Shown here: positions 55,891-64,000 of the stretch, piece by piece
Layout of the letters: each line of letters opens with the position of its first letter
Numbering within the stretch: position 1 is the first letter of the stretch
Assembly: GCA_000828075.3 (NCBI GenBank)
Contig: JXCB02000002.1
Coordinates: 1,453,401-1,517,400, forward strand
Origin: Tolypothrix campylonemoides VB511288
GTDB taxonomy: Bacteria > Cyanobacteriota > Cyanobacteriia > Cyanobacteriales > Nostocaceae
DNA: 64,000 bases
Direction of reading: 5' to 3'
Notes under the pieces: generated by a model
Told to the model about the DNA's origin: nothing
Database searches by the model: none
What the model saw: only the letters and a program-made list of their open reading frames with translations
Translations under genes and position numbers: made by a program

Positions 55891-56697
55891 AAAGGTGTTT
55901 GCGCTCCATGCTGTAGAGATTAAGCTTTGAAAATGAGATTTTCCTCAATAGGGGATGATTTTATGCTATAATAATAGATTAGCTCGCTCTAGTGCAAAAA
56001 TTCGACCTATCAATACTTTACATATAGCAGTCCTAAATCATAAGCCCTGAGTCCTTACGGGCACGCTACGCGTTCGCCCTTGGCGTGCCCGAAGGGCTTA
56101 CATAAAATTCTTTCTTCTTTATTTACTTCGCGTCCTTTGCGCCTTTGCGGTTCGTTAAAAAGTAATTTCCACAAATCTGATAGGATTGCTATAGTTAAAT
56201 GATTTTAGCCTGATACTTTTGTGTAGTGGTGGAGGAGGTGGCTAACCAATTCAAAATTCGCAACGAAGAGAAATTCAAAATGGAAAACAGCAATTATGAC
56301 AAGCATCTTGGCTGCCAAATATATGCAAATAAAATGTGGGAAAGTTAGTAGTTAGTAGTACTGTTTGACAACTTACTAATAACTAATAAGTCTTAATATG
56401 AAAATTCCCAAATCTATCAATAATAAGACTTACACAAATTAATGAAAAAATAAACCGCAAAGGACACGTTCGCGTAGCGTGCGCTGTCTTCGCATAGGGA
56501 TAAGAGTTTGAGAGAGTTTTTGCGTAAATCCTGAATAAAATTATTTTTTAATAATACAATATTTAGATTCTAAGAGTACCTCTAAGAAAATTCAGGAATT
56601 AATCTGAAACCGCGACTGAGGGCTGAAGGCAAGTCGAGGTACTTCGCACAGAAGTCATTCGGCACCTTACGCCAACAATTGCAGCGCTCCAAATTTT
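55891..56697. other. 800-base gap upstream of egtC with dispersed repeats
   Basis: The MITE-like copy 2 lies at 56023-56193. Positions 56450-56490 contain CGCAAAGGACACGTTCGCGTAGCG words of a dispersed family. The egtC promoter should lie just left of it (55891-56000). No gene seen. Confidence 0.5.
56023..56193. repeat. MITE-like repeat, copy 2 (TATAGCAGTCCTA ends)
   Basis: The left end TATAGCAGTCCTA (56023-56035) and the right end TAGGATTGCTATA (56181-56193) match inverted at 12 of 13 positions. Inside is a hairpin with GGGCACGCTACGCG and CGTGCCCGAAGGG. It shares both ends with 5449-5550 but differs inside, so each copy has its own interior. Confidence 0.55.
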
Positions 56698-58059
56698 TCA
56701 GGATGCTTCTCTCCTCTCTACAGCCACTGGCTCTGGTAGATAAAGCCGTTCTTCGCTAGCATCATATTCAAACAGTTCTGTGTAGCGTCCCCAATCAACT
56801 GCTGTAGCAAATTGTCGCTCGGCTTCTGCGTGCGGAAAATGTTCATCTAGTAAATCAAGAAAGAAATCTGCTCGCATTGATCCATTTTGTTTTTCTCGCA
56901 ACGTCTGTACTATACTGACCAACATAGGCACACGTTGCAGTACTTGCTGCCGGAACAGGTCTTTACTTCTTAAAATCGTTGTGGTGGCAAAGTCCCGCCC
57001 AATTTGAGTAAGCTTAACATCCCCTTGTGTGACTTCTGCAAAGCCAAGCATCACAGCAGCATCAAGAATCGGCAGGAGATCATCCACTTCTAGCTGTATT
57101 CGTTCTGCCAACCGGGGAATATCTTCCTTGCCTTCTGGTTTCTCCACAATCAGTTCTAGTAGACCACTGATACCACCTACACGTACATGCGGCAGCGACT
57201 GGGCATAAGGCGATTTAGATGCTTGTACAGGTGTGGGGGCTGCCATAGCGACTTCCCCGGTGACTTCGGCTTCTGGGTTGGTCATGACTGTGTAGATATA
57301 GTCTACCAAGGCTTTGAAGCGAGCGTTCGTGCGATCGTGGGGGCGCGGCAAATCAATCACGAGTTCACCACGAACGTGCCCTGGATTCGATCCCAGAATA
57401 ATCACTCGATCCGCGAGAAACACGGCTTCTTCAATGTTATGAGTGACAATCAAAATACTTTTGGACGGAAAGGTTCCAGCATTCCACAAGTCGTCGATTT
57501 CACCCCGTAAGTTCTCAGACGTTAGAACATCTAGCGCACTGAATGGCTCGTCCATAAACAGGACTTGTGGTTCCAGAACAAATGCTCGTGCAAAGCCAAC
57601 CCGTTGCCTCATACCACCGGATAACTCTTTGGGATAGGCACTTTCAAAACCATCCAAGCCCACCAAGTCAATTGCTTTAAGTGCCCGTTGTCGTCGCTGC
57701 TCCCGCCTAACGCCTTGCGCTTCCAGCCCCAACTCGACGTTTTCCTGTACTGTTAGCCAAGGTAGCAGTGCAAAGCTCTGAAAGACCATTGCAACATCTT
57801 GGTTAGCTCCTTGCAAACGTTTACCATTGCTGATCACCCGCCCTTCACTTGGTGGAATCAAGCCTGCCATAATCCGCAATAAGGTGCTTTTCCCACTACC
57901 ACTGCGTCCCAGCAACGCCACAACTTCACCTGCACGAACCGTTACATTAATATTGCGCAGAACTCTAAACTCTCCTTTGCCTTCTGGTAGCGGAAAACTT
58001 TTATTAACCTGTTCGACGGCAATCAGTACTTCATTAGTTACCCGCGTAGTCGTTGTCAT
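56698..58059 (-). CDS. ABC transporter ATP-binding protein with AAA-associated C-terminal domain
   Basis: The 453-residue product has a full ABC ATPase: Walker A GRSGSGKS, Q-loop, signature LSGGMRQRVGFARAFV and Walker B VLFMDEPFSALD. A second domain of about 150 residues after residue 290 resembles the AAA-associated C-terminal domain of nitrate/sulfonate/taurine-type ATPases. It is coupled to a fused two-domain permease 14 bases upstream. No substrate-binding gene is adjacent. The cargo is uncertain. Confidence 0.9.
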   Translation of the reverse strand: MTTTTRVTNEVLIAVEQVNKSFPLPEGKGEFRVLRNINVTVRAGEVVALLGRSGSGKSTLLRIMAGLIPPSEGRVISNGKRLQGANQDVAMVFQSFALLPWLTVQENVELGLEAQGVRREQRRQRALKAIDLVGLDGFESAYPKELSGGMRQRVGFARAFVLEPQVLFMDEPFSALDVLTSENLRGEIDDLWNAGTFPSKSILIVTHNIEEAVFLADRVIILGSNPGHVRGELVIDLPRPHDRTNARFKALVDYIYTVMTNPEAEVTGEVAMAAPTPVQASKSPYAQSLPHVRVGGISGLLELIVEKPEGKEDIPRLAERIQLEVDDLLPILDAAVMLGFAEVTQGDVKLTQIGRDFATTTILRSKDLFRQQVLQRVPMLVSIVQTLREKQNGSMRADFFLDLLDEHFPHAEAERQFATAVDWGRYTELFEYDASEERLYLPEPVAVERREAS

Positions 58060-58073
58060 GGTTGATGCTCCCG

Positions 58074-59807
58074 TTATAGATGATATTTTTTTTCTGCAAG
58101 TCGATACAGTTGTAGCCAGATGATTCGGTTTAGCCCAACCACATACAGGCTCATCATGCCAATCCCCAAGGTGATGCGCGGCCAGTCGCCTACTTCTGTC
58201 GCCTTAGCAATGTAAGCCCCCAACCCAGTTGCAGTGAGAGTGGTTTGCCCCCAAGCGACAACCTCAGCAATTATGCTAGCGTTCCACGCTCCACCAGTAG
58301 CAGTAATGCCGCCTGTGACCCAAGCAGAGAAAATACCAGGGATGATTAACTTACGCCACAATCGCCAGCCACGCAGACCAATATCTGCTGCCATCTCGCG
58401 CAAATCAGTGGGAATGCTCATCGCTCCGGAAATGGAGTTAAACAGGATGTACCATTGGGCACCAAGAGACATCAAGAAGATGCTACCCCAATTGATGCTG
58501 ATATGGGAACGAATGAAGAAGAGAGTCGCGAAGGGAAAAATGAAATTTGCTGGAAACGATGCTAAGAATTGCACCACGGGTTGCAACAGGCGTGATAGTC
58601 GCGGATTGAACCCGATCGCCACACCAATCGGTGTCCAAATCAGCGTTGCCACCACCAGTAGCACCAGTACGCGCCCCAAGGTAAGTAACCCCAACACAAA
58701 AGTCTTGAACACCTCACCCAGTCCTACCGTTGTAAGAATAAAGTGCAACCCAGTCACCAGCAGTGCACCAATCACGACTAACAAAGCGAGGTTGTAGAGG
58801 CGATCGCTCACGACTTGCTGATTCTTATCCACAGGAAGCGGCTGACGCTGTGGAGTCAATGATGACAGAACCCTGTTGACGGTTTCGCCTACTGGAGTCA
58901 GCGTCCGCCCAATCAAGCGGGGAAGTCGAGCTGCTTTGAACAAATCGAACAGCCAGGAATTGGGAGCCTCTGCTGCCGAACTCTGTTCTAGCCGGAACTT
59001 ATCCGACCAGGCAATTAGCGGTCGCCAGAACAGTTGGTCTACCAGTAAAATTACCACAGCAATGGTCAGCAATGCCCAAGCCAAAGCAGGCAAATCCTGA
59101 GCGGCGATCGCTGCTGCCACATAAGACCCAATTCCTGGTAAAGTGTACTTCTGGTTCAAGACACTAATCGCTTCACTGGCAGCAACAAAGAACCAACCGC
59201 CCCCAAAACTCATCATTGCGTTCCAAATTAGCCCAATCATCGCTGTCGGCACCTCCAGCTTGGTGAAGCGTTGCCAGAGTGAAAGCCGATAAAGCCTTGC
59301 TGCTTCGTCGAGTTCGCTTGGTACCATTTTCAGCGATTGGTAGAACGAAAAAGTCATGTTCCAGACTTGGCTGGTGAAAATGGCAAAAATCGAGGCAGCC
59401 TCTAATCCCAGCAGACTCCCAGGAAATAAGGCAATAAAGCCTGTCACCGTAATCGACAAAAAGCCCAGAACCGGAACTGACTGTAAGATATCTAGGAGTG
59501 GGATTAAAACTTGTTCGGCACGGCGGCTTTTGGCAGCAACGTAACCATAAATTAAAGTAAATACTGTTGACCAAAACAGCGCGATAAACATCCGCAGCGT
59601 TGAGCTGGCAGCGTAGTACGGCAGATGACGCGGGTTTAGGCTCACACCAGGCACTATATCTGGCGGCACAAAACTGACGAGAGTTCCCGCACCCACACGC
59701 GCAATCACCCCTATTAAAACCAATGTGCCCAGAATCAGGGCAATATCAGCTAGACCGAAAGGGAAGCGTCGCAGTGCTTCTGGGGATGGAAAGGTCTGCT
59801 TCAGCAT
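58074..59807 (-). CDS. ABC transporter permease, two fused transmembrane domains
   Basis: The 577-residue product has two binding-protein-dependent permease domains, each with about six hydrophobic segments and an EAA loop: ELDEAARLYRLSLWQRFTKLEVP and DLREMAADIGLRGWRLWRKLIIPG. Usual permeases of this class are about 260 residues, so this is a fusion. It forms an operon with the ATPase. The closest types are nitrate/sulfonate/taurine or bicarbonate importers, but the substrate is not readable. Confidence 0.88.
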   Translation of the reverse strand: MLKQTFPSPEALRRFPFGLADIALILGTLVLIGVIARVGAGTLVSFVPPDIVPGVSLNPRHLPYYAASSTLRMFIALFWSTVFTLIYGYVAAKSRRAEQVLIPLLDILQSVPVLGFLSITVTGFIALFPGSLLGLEAASIFAIFTSQVWNMTFSFYQSLKMVPSELDEAARLYRLSLWQRFTKLEVPTAMIGLIWNAMMSFGGGWFFVAASEAISVLNQKYTLPGIGSYVAAAIAAQDLPALAWALLTIAVVILLVDQLFWRPLIAWSDKFRLEQSSAAEAPNSWLFDLFKAARLPRLIGRTLTPVGETVNRVLSSLTPQRQPLPVDKNQQVVSDRLYNLALLVVIGALLVTGLHFILTTVGLGEVFKTFVLGLLTLGRVLVLLVVATLIWTPIGVAIGFNPRLSRLLQPVVQFLASFPANFIFPFATLFFIRSHISINWGSIFLMSLGAQWYILFNSISGAMSIPTDLREMAADIGLRGWRLWRKLIIPGIFSAWVTGGITATGGAWNASIIAEVVAWGQTTLTATGLGAYIAKATEVGDWPRITLGIGMMSLYVVGLNRIIWLQLYRLAEKKYHL

Positions 59808-59885
59808 ACGTTATGGAAGTTTTCCCCAAATGGTAGACAGTCTCAATTTAACCATCAAAGTTATAAATTCTGTCTACTTTCTTAT

Positions 59886-59913
59886 GTAGAGACGTTGTAT
59901 GCAACGTCTCTAC
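59886..59913. repeat. palindrome AGAGACGTT type upstream of the ABC permease gene
   Basis: GTAGAGACGTT (59886-59896) and AACGTCTCTAC (59903-59913) form an 11-bp stem with a 6-base loop. The shorter form appears after psaK at 30382-30406. It lies in the intergenic region between the GH65 gene end and the permease gene start, so it may end the GH65 side or be a dispersed repeat. Confidence 0.65.
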
Positions 59914-59995
59914 AACGCAGATCCTAAATTCTGATTCCTGATTCGTGAGTTGTGGTATAGTCCCCTAACTTGAATGATTAGGATGAACTGATAAC

Positions 59996-62872
59996 TCAGC
60001 GCTTACTGCTGGTCAATTTCTCTCGTAGTTCTGTCCAGTGAACCCCTGCTAAACTAGGTAAGACAACGTGAGCTGCTCCCACTCGTTCCACCGGACCAAG
60101 TCCCACAGCCCACATCGCAGCCGCAAGCGCCGCCTCAATACCTGATGTTGCATCTTCGACGACGACACATTGCTCAGGTTGAAGTCCTAACTGTTCGGCT
60201 GCGTAGAGAAATAAGTCGGGTGCAGGCTTGGATTGCGTCACGCTATAACCGTCAGCAATCACATCAAAATAATCAGCAATTCCCAGTTTCTCGATCACTG
60301 TGCGAGCATTTTTGCTTGCAGAGCCAAGCGCTATCTTGATACCAGCTTGCTTCAACTCATCTAACAACGCAATTGCCCCAGGTAATAAATCCTTTGGTGT
60401 GACTCTTTGGATAAAATCCACATAGTAGCGGTTCTTGCGCTCCATCATCTCCTGGATATGCGCTTCTGAGTACTGCTTTTTACCAATTATTTTCAGCACC
60501 GAGCCGCGACGAGATACACCCCGCAGCGCTTCGTTTGCTTCACGATTAAAGGGTAATCCCTCTTCATCTGCCAGCTTCTGCCAGCCTAAGTAGTGATATT
60601 CTGCGGTATCTGTTATGACACCATCTAAATCGAATATAACTCCGCGAATATCCAGAGGCGCTACGTGATCTTGTCTAGGACGTAGGTCAAACTCGTGCCA
60701 CTCGCCGCGCCAATGCAGCTTGAACTGCAAACGTTTCCAGCCAGGAGGCAGTTGTGGCGTTGCTACGGGTCCACTTTCTGCAAGTTGGACACCACCAAAC
60801 CCCAGAACCACAGCTTGCCAAACACCACCAGCACTAGCCCCGTGAATTCCGTCGTCAGCGTTGCCACGGACATCTTCTATATCTACCAATGCGGCTTGCA
60901 TAAACCGTTCGTAAGCTTCTTTTGATTTGCCTAAATCTGAGGCTAAGATGGCGTGAATTGCTGGTCCCAATGAGGAACCATAAGTAATGTCCGTACGCGG
61001 TGCGTAGTAGTCCCAGTTTGTCTGTAGTATTTCTTGGGTGTAGGGAAATTCCTGTGATTGCCGCATCAAATACAGAAGCATCAACACATCTGGCTGTTTG
61101 AGAACCTGCCGCTTGTTTCCTCCCTCAATGCCCAAAATGGCTTGCATGGAACGGGTGCGTGGTTCGTAGTCAGCCAAGTTGATATCTTCTAACTTGAAAA
61201 ATCCCTCGAACTGCTCGATCAGTCCTGTGGATGAATCGTAGGAAATCCATATATTGGTGATGATGTCTTGCCAACGGGAAAGTCGTCCTGAAGTGAGTTG
61301 CAGTTTCTGCTGTAATGTGCTGAGGCGGTCGGGGTAGGTGTTATGCAGCCAGTCATACACTAAGAGCGCTTTCTCTAAGTGCCATTGCACCATCCGGTTC
61401 GTAAACACGCTGTTGTCTGCGAGTTCGTGGTATTCATCCGCTCCAATCACCCCACGAATTTCATACCGTTCGTCTTTGGTGTCATACTCAACGCGGCTCC
61501 CCCAGAACACAGCGGTATCCAAAATAATTTCTGCGCCGCAGTCTCGCATCCACTCGTCGTCGCCCGTGGCTTGCCAATAGTTCCAAACCGCGTAAACGAT
61601 ATCAGCGCTAATGTGAATTTCGCGATCGCGGCACCAAATCCGGATGTCTTCACCGTAAAAATCATTAGGAGGCAACCAGCGCGGTGTCACTTCATCACCA
61701 GTATCTGCGCTTTCCCAAGCATACATTGCCCCTTTATAGCCGTAGTGAGATGCCTTGCGTCTTGCCCCATTTAATGTATGGTAGCGGTAAGACAGCAAGT
61801 TGCGAGCGAGTTTTGGTTGAGTGTAAGTGAAAAAGGGCAAAATAAAAATTTCTGTATCCCAGAACACATGACCGCGATAGCCAAAACCCGAAAGTGTTTT
61901 CGCGGGGATACTGACTTTATCATCATACAATGGGGCAGTGATCAGCAATTGAAAGATATTGTACCGGACGGCAAGTTGAGCTTTGGTATCCCCTTCAATC
62001 AAGATGTCGCTTTTGTGCCAAGCTTGATCCCATGCTTGTACATGAGCATCTATCAGCACCGGATACTCAGGCAGTTGAGCAAGTTTTTCACAAGCTGCGT
62101 GAGTTGGATTATTCACATCTCGCGATGTAAAAACTGTCACCAGCTTATCCACCGTTATGGTTTGTCCTAACGAAGCCAGGAATGTGGTAGTTAAAGTAGG
62201 ATAGCCTGGTGGACTGGCGACTTGTATCGAGGCATCAGTTCCTGATACTGTCATTCCCACAGCCATCCCCAAGGCGATGCGGGTGTTGCGAGTTTGGAGG
62301 TGCAGCCATGTTCCTTGGTCGAACTTGCCTTGGTCGATCAATTCCCAGTGGTTGAAACCTTGATTTTCTGGATATCCGTTGATGCTAGCTTGAACTTCAA
62401 TGAAACCGTCAAAATCTACTGGCGTTAACCTCAGGCGCAGCCCCAACACATGCTCATCCGCCCGACTGGCAAAGCGTTCAAAGTAGAGGTCTATTGTTTT
62501 CCTGTTTGGGCTTCGCCAACGTACCTTACGGCTCAGAATACCTCGGCGCAAGTCAAGTTGCCGCTCATAGCTCAATATCTCGCCGCCTTCCATCCGGAAG
62601 CGTTCCCCATCAACTATGATAACCAGCGGTAGCCAGTCAGGACAGTTGGCAAGTTCGGTGTATACAAGAGGAACATTATCATAGACCCCATGAATGAAGG
62701 TTGCTGGCAAGTCATTCGGAAAACCTTCCTCAAAACCACCCCGCGTTCCCAAGTAACCGTTGCCAATTGTGAAAACGGTTTCTCTGTGGTGAACCTTGTT
62801 GAGGTTAAGCTGAGTTTCAATGAGTGCCCAATCTGTATAAATAAAGTGGTGGGAGTAATCTTTTTGATCCAT
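59996..62872 (-). CDS. glycoside hydrolase family 65 phosphorylase fused to beta-phosphoglucomutase
   Basis: The 958-residue product joins a GH65 enzyme (residues 1-about 735) and a HAD beta-phosphoglucomutase (about 745-958). GH65 phosphorylases split alpha-glucosides such as maltose, trehalose or kojibiose with phosphate to give beta-glucose 1-phosphate, which the mutase turns to glucose 6-phosphate. Visible features are the early TVFTIGNGYLGTRGGFEEG, the catalytic Glu region ADEYHELADNSVFTNRM, and the HAD motif VIFDLDGVITDTAEYHY with SASKNA and PAPDLF. The substrate is uncertain. It is 29 bases after sucrose synthase, hence an operon. Confidence 0.94.
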   Translation of the reverse strand: MDQKDYSHHFIYTDWALIETQLNLNKVHHRETVFTIGNGYLGTRGGFEEGFPNDLPATFIHGVYDNVPLVYTELANCPDWLPLVIIVDGERFRMEGGEILSYERQLDLRRGILSRKVRWRSPNRKTIDLYFERFASRADEHVLGLRLRLTPVDFDGFIEVQASINGYPENQGFNHWELIDQGKFDQGTWLHLQTRNTRIALGMAVGMTVSGTDASIQVASPPGYPTLTTTFLASLGQTITVDKLVTVFTSRDVNNPTHAACEKLAQLPEYPVLIDAHVQAWDQAWHKSDILIEGDTKAQLAVRYNIFQLLITAPLYDDKVSIPAKTLSGFGYRGHVFWDTEIFILPFFTYTQPKLARNLLSYRYHTLNGARRKASHYGYKGAMYAWESADTGDEVTPRWLPPNDFYGEDIRIWCRDREIHISADIVYAVWNYWQATGDDEWMRDCGAEIILDTAVFWGSRVEYDTKDERYEIRGVIGADEYHELADNSVFTNRMVQWHLEKALLVYDWLHNTYPDRLSTLQQKLQLTSGRLSRWQDIITNIWISYDSSTGLIEQFEGFFKLEDINLADYEPRTRSMQAILGIEGGNKRQVLKQPDVLMLLYLMRQSQEFPYTQEILQTNWDYYAPRTDITYGSSLGPAIHAILASDLGKSKEAYERFMQAALVDIEDVRGNADDGIHGASAGGVWQAVVLGFGGVQLAESGPVATPQLPPGWKRLQFKLHWRGEWHEFDLRPRQDHVAPLDIRGVIFDLDGVITDTAEYHYLGWQKLADEEGLPFNREANEALRGVSRRGSVLKIIGKKQYSEAHIQEMMERKNRYYVDFIQRVTPKDLLPGAIALLDELKQAGIKIALGSASKNARTVIEKLGIADYFDVIADGYSVTQSKPAPDLFLYAAEQLGLQPEQCVVVEDATSGIEAALAAAMWAVGLGPVERVGAAHVVLPSLAGVHWTELREKLTSSKR

Positions 62873-62901
62873 AACAAACCAGGGTTTTTGAGATGAAACC
62901 G

Positions 62902-64000
62902 TTACCGTTGCATATGTTGTTCTAAAATTTTTTCAGCCCTAGGTTTGTAGAGCAGATGGAATAAACTTTCGAGATAACGAGATCTGGCTTCGCCGCTTTC
63001 TTGATTGACAAAGTTCCAAAAGCTATAGATTTTCGCTAACAATAACAACTGTTTGCTGTGTAACTGCCAGTTATATCTGTTACGGATGTGCTGAATCGCC
63101 CACTCTGATACTTTGTCCCAGTGTTCTAAATAAGCATTGCACTGGTCAACAAAGTTCAATATCGTCTTGGCTGTTCCTTCTAGGTCTGTTGGATTAAGAT
63201 GAAAACCATTTTCTCCATCTTCGATAATTTCTAAGGAACCGCCAAATTGAGTGGCGAAAGTTGGCAAACCGGAACTCATAGCTTCGAGAATCGTGCGTCC
63301 GAAGGCTTCAAACCGGGCAAAATGAACGAATATTCCGGCAAAATCCGCAATAACACGGTATGCTTCTCCAAGGTCATCTATAGGCAAGTGTATTCCTACC
63401 CAACGGATGTGACCATGAAGATTATACTCATGGATGATTTTGTGGAGTCTTTCGATTTCTTCTACTTCTTCTGAATTTATGGCTTGTTGCGGATGCAGCT
63501 TATCAGTCAGAATAATTAAGTTGCAACGCTGTTGCAATTGTTGACTTTTGCCAAAGCATTCCGCCAAACCTGCAAGGTTATCAAGAGGAGTCATCGCACC
63601 AACCGCGAATATGGGTCGCTTGCTTTGGTTCTCTAGGTGTCCTAGTATTTGGGGATCTTCGGTGGTAAAAAGTAGGTCTTGGACTTTTCTGCTAACAGTA
63701 ATGTCTCGGTCTTGTATCTGGTTATAAGAGAAGAAAATCTTTTCATTCACCCCTGGGGGTACCGTATTGAACTTAGGACTAAACAGGTCAATGCCATCGA
63801 CCACATGATATAGCTCGGGCATCGTAAAACATTTGTAAGACTCATACTGACCGAGTGTATCCGGTGTCCCCACAATTTCCTGGTAGGTCGATGTGATGAT
63901 GAAGTCCGCAGCATTCATGCCGATGACGTCTGCTGTGTATTGTGCTGAAAAATGGTATTTCTCTTCTAAATTCTGCCAGTACAAGTTGCTGAACAAATTT
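62902..64000 (-). CDS. sus: sucrose synthase, C-terminal part (runs off the window)
   Basis: Sucrose synthase reversibly splits sucrose with NDP to NDP-glucose and fructose. The window holds the last 366 or so residues: YTADVIGMNAADFIITSTYQEIVGTPDTLGQYESY, GIDLFSPKFNTVPPGV, GAMTPLDNLAGLAECFGK and FVHFARFEAFGRTILEAMSSGLPTFATQFGG with the GT-B E-x7-E motif. The frame is open to base 64000, so the N-terminal half is beyond it. The downstream GH65/mutase gene is 29 bases away. In filamentous cyanobacteria sucrose cleavage by Sus feeds glycogen and heterocyst carbon use. Confidence 0.92.
   Translation of the reverse strand, partial: NLFSNLYWQNLEEKYHFSAQYTADVIGMNAADFIITSTYQEIVGTPDTLGQYESYKCFTMPELYHVVDGIDLFSPKFNTVPPGVNEKIFFSYNQIQDRDITVSRKVQDLLFTTEDPQILGHLENQSKRPIFAVGAMTPLDNLAGLAECFGKSQQLQQRCNLIILTDKLHPQQAINSEEVEEIERLHKIIHEYNLHGHIRWVGIHLPIDDLGEAYRVIADFAGIFVHFARFEAFGRTILEAMSSGLPTFATQFGGSLEIIEDGENGFHLNPTDLEGTAKTILNFVDQCNAYLEHWDKVSEWAIQHIRNRYNWQLHSKQLLLLAKIYSFWNFVNQESGEARSRYLESLFHLLYKPRAEKILEQHMQR

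Overview
Most of this window (about 1,740 to 64,000) is the chromosome of a filamentous, heterocyst-forming type cyanobacterium of the Nostocales. The evidence is a full-length hetR, two psaK genes, the alkane pair (aldehyde deformylating oxygenase and acyl-ACP reductase), xisH/xisI, a plastoquinone prenyltransferase, frequent GCGATCGC (HIP1) octamers and many short intergenic repeats of the kind common in this order. The first 1.7 kb is different. It is high-GC, carries hemE and hemJ in an alphaproteobacterial arrangement, and ends inside a truncated cyanobacterial ppx gene. I read this as a chimeric junction (contaminant or misassembly) or, less likely, a recent transfer.

Layout. 1-1.73 kb: alphaproteobacterial hemE-hemJ. 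1.73-11.4 kb: ppx fragment, a plastoquinone-type prenyltransferase, a SLOG/TIGR00725 protein, a coiled-coil/EamA transporter, a 1.6-kb gene-free leader and hetR. 11.4-15.6 kb: a Cys-repeat protein, rpsD, moaA, a small toxin-antitoxin patch and an exported serine protease. 15.7-22.9 kb: a 1352-residue TPR-CHAT protein, xisHI and hicBA. 23-30.9 kb: a sugar ABC permease, then ado, aar, accA, an SDR, folE, trpF and tandem psaK. 31-36.6 kb: site-2 protease, HD hydrolase, peptidase E, lipoate ligase-like, YbjN and Rieske oxygenase genes. 36.7-40.6 kb: a WD40 Ser/Thr kinase, then a decayed duplication (Rieske tail plus kinase head) cut by an IS630-type element that itself carries a small palindrome-ended insertion; the last gene fragment after the IS is a toxin tail. 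40.6-44.4 kb: gatD, an SH3 protein, murT and a thylakoid protein. 44.8-46.0 kb: a hypothetical gene, hicAB and two abutting tRNA-like genes. 46.4-51.6 kb: a pentapeptide-repeat protein, a DUF2201-type metallopeptidase/VWA protein and a MoxR ATPase interrupted by an intein. 52.3-55.9 kb: ergothioneine genes egtC-egtB-egtD. 56.7-64 kb: a two-gene ABC transporter, a GH65/beta-phosphoglucomutase fusion and the 3' part of sucrose synthase.

How the genes work together. Ado, Aar and AccA sit together in fatty acid and alkane metabolism. EgtC, EgtB and EgtD form most of an ergothioneine pathway. GatD and MurT would amidate peptidoglycan precursors. Sucrose synthase and the GH65/PGM fusion are spaced as an operon for turnover of sucrose and a second alpha-glucoside. 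The MoxR ATPase and the VWA/metallopeptidase look like a chaperone pair.

The accessory signals most worth a second look are the MoxR intein, the nested insertion in the IS630 element, the tandem tRNA-like genes, the repeat-derived in-frame linkers in EgtB and the SH3 protein, and the chimeric junction at about 1,730. I saw no CRISPR array and no rRNA genes. I did not identify a wholly new defence or biosynthetic system.
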